Position numbers and translations under genes: made by a program
Assembly: GCA_902461985.1 (NCBI GenBank)
Contig: CABQAB010000074.1
Coordinates: forward strand, 1-8,636
DNA length: 8,636 bases
Source of the DNA: an uncultured Bacteroidales bacterium
GTDB taxonomy: Bacteria; Bacteroidota; Bacteroidia; Bacteroidales; UBA932
Reading direction: 5' to 3'
In this document: piece after piece, positions 6,020-8,636 of the stretch
Layout: each line of letters begins with the position of its first letter
How positions within the stretch are numbered: position 1 is the first letter of the stretch
Notes under the pieces: generated by a model
The model's input: only the letters and a program-made list of their open reading frames with translations
Database searches by the model: none
Told to the model about the DNA's origin: nothing

Positions 6020-6919
6020 TTAAGTCCACAAAGTTTCTTCTTTCCAGTCACGATTAAACCCCATCGCCGCTATATCTATTGATGGGAAATCTGCTAACAG
6101 TTCCGAAAGTTTTTTGTTGAAGTTGTTGTTGGGAGAAACCGAAGAGAGAAAGTACCGGATTATACACAGGCGATAGTAGATTCGTTTCTTATCAATTTTT
6201 GAGGTGTCAATCCATGCGTTTTTAGTCTTTTTCGGTTCAGCAGGATTCAGCATAAAATCTCTGTTCCATACTCTCGCATGGTGACAACACATATTGCGGA
6301 GGTTGGTAAGTATCGTCAGCCACGAGACAAAAACCTGTGGTTTCAGACCGAAATAATCTGCAATCCGCTTCATTAGTTGGTTGCTGGCTATATTGGAATA
6401 GATGTAGTTCAAATTACCGAAGGACAACACTTCCGTTATCATCCATGCAGGAGGGTAGTCTTCAATATAATTTTGTCGAAAATCTTCAATGTAATCTTCC
6501 TTGCTTGAAGCTAATTCCTTTTCTATAAGTGTCAAAGTTTGGTTAAACTTTTCCTGATTGGCAAAAAATTCCGGTTTGGTTATCCAAAACTTCTCTTCCA
6601 ACTCTTGGCAACCGACATTTGCCAATACACTGCGAATGGCTACTTCTATTTTCTCTATTTCGTTGAAAAGGAGAATACGTAGTTTCTTGTCAAAGCGATA
6701 GAGCGTCAAGACTTGTTCGAAGGTAGTTCCCTCTTTTAGTACCAGATCTCTTTTGGGGCTTTTATAAAAGGGATGGATGTAAGCAGAAAGACGATGATAG
6801 CCGATATTCATCAGATAATTTTCCACTTTATGCTCATCTTTCATGAGCATACCCCTTGATTTTAGTACTTGAACTATCTGTTCCGGAGAAGAATATGGTT
6901 TGGCGAAACTTGTTTTCAT
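6020..6919 (-). CDS. Abi_2-family abortive-infection protein (AbiD/AbiF-like, HEPN)
   Basis: Predicted 299-residue soluble protein, normal length for the Abi_2 family. N-terminal features are VQVLKSRGMLMKD and the family signature IGYHRLSAYIHPF (residues 39-51), then FEQVLTLYRFDKKLRILLFN and EKIEVAIRS. The C-terminal half has LTNLRNMCCHHARVWNRDF, in which R208-N-x3-H213 is the RNxxxH motif of HEPN-type ribonucleases. The end, MGFNRDWKEETLWT, matches the family's usual MGFxxxWxxxxLW ending, so the gene seems complete. Family knowledge: lactococcal AbiD/AbiF proteins block phage growth, and HEPN relatives cleave RNA; the target here is unknown. It is transcribed opposite to the PUL from its own promoter, with a terminator-like hairpin just before the start. 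The composition is clearly more AT-rich than both neighbours, which suggests horizontal gain. No antitoxin or partner gene is seen apart from the RhuM fragment behind it. Confidence 0.9.
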   Translation of the reverse strand: MKTSFAKPYSSPEQIVQVLKSRGMLMKDEHKVENYLMNIGYHRLSAYIHPFYKSPKRDLVLKEGTTFEQVLTLYRFDKKLRILLFNEIEKIEVAIRSVLANVGCQELEEKFWITKPEFFANQEKFNQTLTLIEKELASSKEDYIEDFRQNYIEDYPPAWMITEVLSFGNLNYIYSNIASNQLMKRIADYFGLKPQVFVSWLTILTNLRNMCCHHARVWNRDFMLNPAEPKKTKNAWIDTSKIDKKRIYYRLCIIRYFLSSVSPNNNFNKKLSELLADFPSIDIAAMGFNRDWKEETLWT

Positions 6920-6924
6920 ATAAT

Positions 6925-6970
6925 AAAAAACGACCCGCCGATTTGAGCATTGTAAAGAGGCTTGGCGGGT
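6925..6970 (-). promoter_or_regulatory. Terminator-like hairpin in the abi leader
   Basis: Read on the minus strand, ACCCGCC (6970-6964) pairs with GGCGGGT (6939-6933) around a 24-base loop. CG and a run of six T (6930-6925) follow, only five bases before the abi ATG at 6919. This is the layout of a rho-independent terminator or attenuator inside the leader RNA, between the predicted promoter and the gene. It cannot simply be the terminator of the epimerase gene if the promoter at 6981-7012 is real, because it would then also act on abi transcripts. Confidence 0.65.
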
Positions 6971-6980
6971 TCTAATGGTA

Positions 6981-7012
6981 CAAAGATGGTAAAATTGTTT
7001 AGAATAACCAAA
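6981..7012 (-). promoter_or_regulatory. Bacteroides-type promoter for the abi gene
   Basis: On the minus strand, TTTG (7012-7009) lies 20 bases before CATCTTTG (6988-6981). These match the Bacteroidetes consensus -33 TTTG and -7 TAnnTTTG with one mismatch and the usual spacing. Transcription would begin near 6975 and give a leader of about 55 bases that contains the hairpin at 6925-6970. Confidence 0.6.
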
Positions 7013-7055
7013 TAATCTGTGATATAATCACTCGAAAAACTTGAAACACAGATTA
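7013..7055. promoter_or_regulatory. 9-bp dyad next to the abi -33 box (possible operator or terminator)
   Basis: TAATCTGTG (7013-7021) and CACAGATTA (7047-7055) are exact inverted copies 25 bases apart. The left arm abuts the predicted -33 box at 7009-7012. It also lies 24-69 bases behind the stop of the epimerase gene, so it may instead be a weak 3' hairpin of that transcript. No strong T-run follows on the minus strand, which favours a protein-binding dyad, but this is uncertain. Confidence 0.45.
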
Positions 7056-7079
7056 AAGTAGGATTCTATGCGGCCTGCA

Positions 7080-8594
7080 CTACTGCATGTCGGCCCAGGA
7101 GTCGTAGATGCAGGCAGAGTCGAGGCACCAGCCGCCGCCGAGGAGGACATATTCCAGTGAAGCGGTGAAGATGTGTCCCTTGGAGCACTGCCAGCGGTAC
7201 ATTTTGCCTTTTGTCCGAATTTTAGCTCCGGACGTTACCCCAGACATGTCGGCATTTTCCGCGGCATCCGAAACAATAGCATCCTGAGCGTTCACAGCAT
7301 CCGAAGTTACCATAGCATCTGAAGTCTCGGCTGGCCCGAGGAATCTGCCGCCCCTGAAGGCTGCGGCCTGCTGAATCTCTTCGTCAGTCAGTTCATATAT
7401 TGACTTGGACTCGTCCCAGCCGTGGTCGAGATGTTTCAGTTCTCCTTTTTCGCGGGCTTTTCCTGCGTTTTTTTCGTAGGCGGCAGGCCTTACGTCATCC
7501 CAGGAACGTATGGAACAATAGTCCTCCTCGGAGCCGAAATAGGCTTTTAGTTTCTCCGGGTCATTCTTTGCCCAATACTGTGTGCCTAATTTCGGGTCAA
7601 GTGTATATCTGCAGAGGAACTTCTTGACAAGAGGCTTCGGAGCAAGAGGCGAGAGTGAGAAGAACCATGGAAGCGAGGCTCTGAGACGTTTGAAATAGTC
7701 TTCGAGAGGGAGGTTTTCCCTGAAATGGAGTATGTCCTCCAGCCTGTCCGAATCCTCATACCACATGCCGTGGAAATTCTTGAGCGCGAACCAGTTGGCT
7801 TCAAATACATCTTCAGGACAGCCTAATCCTATGGTGCAGAGCAGACGCTTCTCGAATTCGTAATTGGTCATGCGGTACTGCTCTCCGCTGCCAATGTTGT
7901 AGAAATTGTTCCAGAAAGATTCCGGCACCCAGTCCTCGCAGACATTTGCAAGCAGACGTCCGGAGTCCTCTATGGTCGTCCATTCCAATACACCTCCTAC
8001 GGGCACATGAAAAGCCGTCGGGCCGATAGCCCCGAACAGGTGCGGATAAAGTATGCCTGACTGGCGCAGACTGACCCAGTGAGGCAGTCCGGCATCGACA
8101 ATCGCCTTTTCTGCACGGCACTTAGACACCGAGTACATGTCAAAACGGCTTGCCCTTACCGGATCTCCGCAACGCCCCCAATGGTAGGGGGTGAGTCTGT
8201 CACCAAGCTGGGCAACAGAACCTATATACACGACTCTTACTCTGGAAGGGTCTTTCTGTGCGAGTACTGCCTTGGCGATATTCTCCGCAGAACTGACATT
8301 CACTTTCAGGGTCTTTTCCGGATAATAATCCGCCGCCGGAGACACCATGCCGCCGACGTGAAGCACATAGTCCGCACCTGTAACTCCTTTCAGCACATCG
8401 TCATACCGGAGCAGGTCTCCCCAGACTATCTCCACGGAATCATCATCAATATAATCTTCGAGGAGCTTGCGGTTTTTCCTGCTGTCCCTTGCGAGTACTC
8501 TGATGTTGAATCTGTCTTTGCGGGCATATAGTTCCTTGAAACCGGCGAAGCCCATATTTCCGGTCGCTCCCGTGAGGAATACTGTCTTTTTCAT
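7080..8594 (-). CDS. Extended SDR (NAD-dependent epimerase/dehydratase) with Cys/His C-terminal tail
   Basis: Predicted 504-residue cytoplasmic protein. The N-terminal Rossmann fold has the nucleotide motif TGATGNMG (residues 8-15). The second strand VEIVWGDL, the loop VLHVGGMVSP, the active-site Ser126 in YIGSVAQ and the Y154-SVS-K158 pair give the full Ser/Tyr/Lys set of active SDRs. YNIGSGEQYRMTNYEF (232-247) is the C-terminal substrate-domain strand common in sugar epimerases. Ordinary extended SDRs have about 310-350 residues. Here about 150 more follow, ending in C470-x3-H474 and W489-C490-x4-C495, which resembles a zinc ribbon. Residues 424-456 form an Asp/Ala-rich hexapeptide repeat linker between the two parts. 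The exact substrate cannot be named. The start ATG at 8594 lies in ATGA, overlapping the stop of a probable upstream gene. Confidence 0.85.
   Translation of the reverse strand: MKKTVFLTGATGNMGFAGFKELYARKDRFNIRVLARDSRKNRKLLEDYIDDDSVEIVWGDLLRYDDVLKGVTGADYVLHVGGMVSPAADYYPEKTLKVNVSSAENIAKAVLAQKDPSRVRVVYIGSVAQLGDRLTPYHWGRCGDPVRASRFDMYSVSKCRAEKAIVDAGLPHWVSLRQSGILYPHLFGAIGPTAFHVPVGGVLEWTTIEDSGRLLANVCEDWVPESFWNNFYNIGSGEQYRMTNYEFEKRLLCTIGLGCPEDVFEANWFALKNFHGMWYEDSDRLEDILHFRENLPLEDYFKRLRASLPWFFSLSPLAPKPLVKKFLCRYTLDPKLGTQYWAKNDPEKLKAYFGSEEDYCSIRSWDDVRPAAYEKNAGKAREKGELKHLDHGWDESKSIYELTDEEIQQAAAFRGGRFLGPAETSDAMVTSDAVNAQDAIVSDAAENADMSGVTSGAKIRTKGKMYRWQCSKGHIFTASLEYVLLGGGWCLDSACIYDSWADMQ
7264..7325. repeat. 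Degenerate 18-base tandem repeat inside the epimerase gene
   Basis: GCATCC or GCATCT recurs at 7264, 7279, 7297 and 7315, spaced 15 to 18 bases, with GAA or TGA next in each unit. On the coding strand it gives hexapeptide units such as TSDAMV, TSDAVN, AQDAIV and SDAAEN. It lies exactly in the linker between the SDR body and the Cys/His tail. Confidence 0.75.
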
Positions 8595-8636
8595 AAGTGT
8601 CTGATTATTTTAGCCATGACTCCGGGTTCTGCGGAG
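8591..8636 (-). CDS. Possible 3' end of an upstream gene, cut by the window
   Basis: On the minus strand the frame reads SAEPGVMAKIIRHL and stops at TGA (8593-8591), which overlaps the epimerase ATG in ATGA. A 4-base overlap of this type is typical of translationally coupled operon genes. Only about 15 codons are visible, so the product cannot be named and the call rests mainly on the overlap. Another frame ends at TAA 15 bases before the start and would be the alternative. Confidence 0.4.
   Translation of the reverse strand, partial: SAEPGVMAKIIRHL

Noticed and set aside
7013..7055. Invertible promoter (phase-variation switch) at the abi gene
   Set aside because: Only 25 bases lie between the arms, too short for known Bacteroides invertible promoters, and the promoter elements lie outside the arms.
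7264..7325. CRISPR-like short repeats
   Set aside because: Units are only 15-18 bases, directly adjacent without spacers, degenerate, and lie in frame inside a coding region as hexapeptides.

Overview
The window looks like a gut-type Bacteroidales chromosome. It carries the 3' part of a polysaccharide-utilisation-type (PUL) operon of outer-membrane lipoproteins: a SusD-like protein, DUF1735-type N-terminal domains, a LamG domain and GH18-like folds. Signal peptides are Bacteroidetes-type with acidic residues after the lipobox cysteine, and one promoter fits the Bacteroides consensus (-33 TTTG, -7 TAnnTTTG). The GC-rich coding (by eye mid-50s %) would suit an Alistipes-like genome, but the genus cannot be fixed from this sequence.

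Layout. (1) 1-5367, plus strand: the 3' part of a susD gene; a GH18-like lipoprotein gene whose signal-peptide frame and body frame are offset by one base; a DUF1735+LamG surface lipoprotein; and a DUF1735+GH18-like surface lipoprotein. The susC partner would lie to the left. The gene order resembles the N-glycan PULs of Bacteroides (susC, susD, surface glycan-binding proteins, GH18 endo-beta-N-acetylglucosaminidase). Here, however, both GH18-like proteins have lost the DxxDxDxE catalytic motif, so the visible part looks like a binding module rather than a cutting module. A rho-independent terminator closes the operon at 5438-5468. (2) 5500-7060, minus strand, visibly more AT-rich: an intact Abi_2-family (AbiD/AbiF-like) abortive-infection gene with a HEPN RNase-type RNxxxH motif. 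It has its own promoter and a terminator-like hairpin in its leader. Directly after its stop codon lies an internal fragment of a RhuM-family gene, open in the same frame as abi, whose 3' end runs into two matched palindromes. This looks like a small, decaying defence insertion between housekeeping-type regions. (3) 7080-8594, minus strand: an extended SDR (NAD-dependent epimerase/dehydratase) with a C-terminal Cys/His zinc-ribbon-like tail and an expanded hexapeptide linker. It overlaps by 4 bases the end of a probable upstream gene cut by the window edge.

Non-coding structure. The PUL junctions carry small palindromic, REP-like elements of the form GTCAT...(G)A(A)ATCT: partial and full copies at 1331-1395, one inside the signal-peptide coding region of the second gene (1469-1508), a diverged copy between the third and fourth genes (3687-3725), and one after the terminator (5473-5508). 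A roughly 98-base imperfect inverted repeat follows susD directly. Two 24-base palindromes with the same architecture but different, compensated stems lie at 5561-5584 and 5628-5651. The most interesting points are the repeat insertion in the signal peptide, the pair of apparently non-catalytic GH18 proteins, the matched palindromes, and the leader hairpin on the abortive-infection gene.
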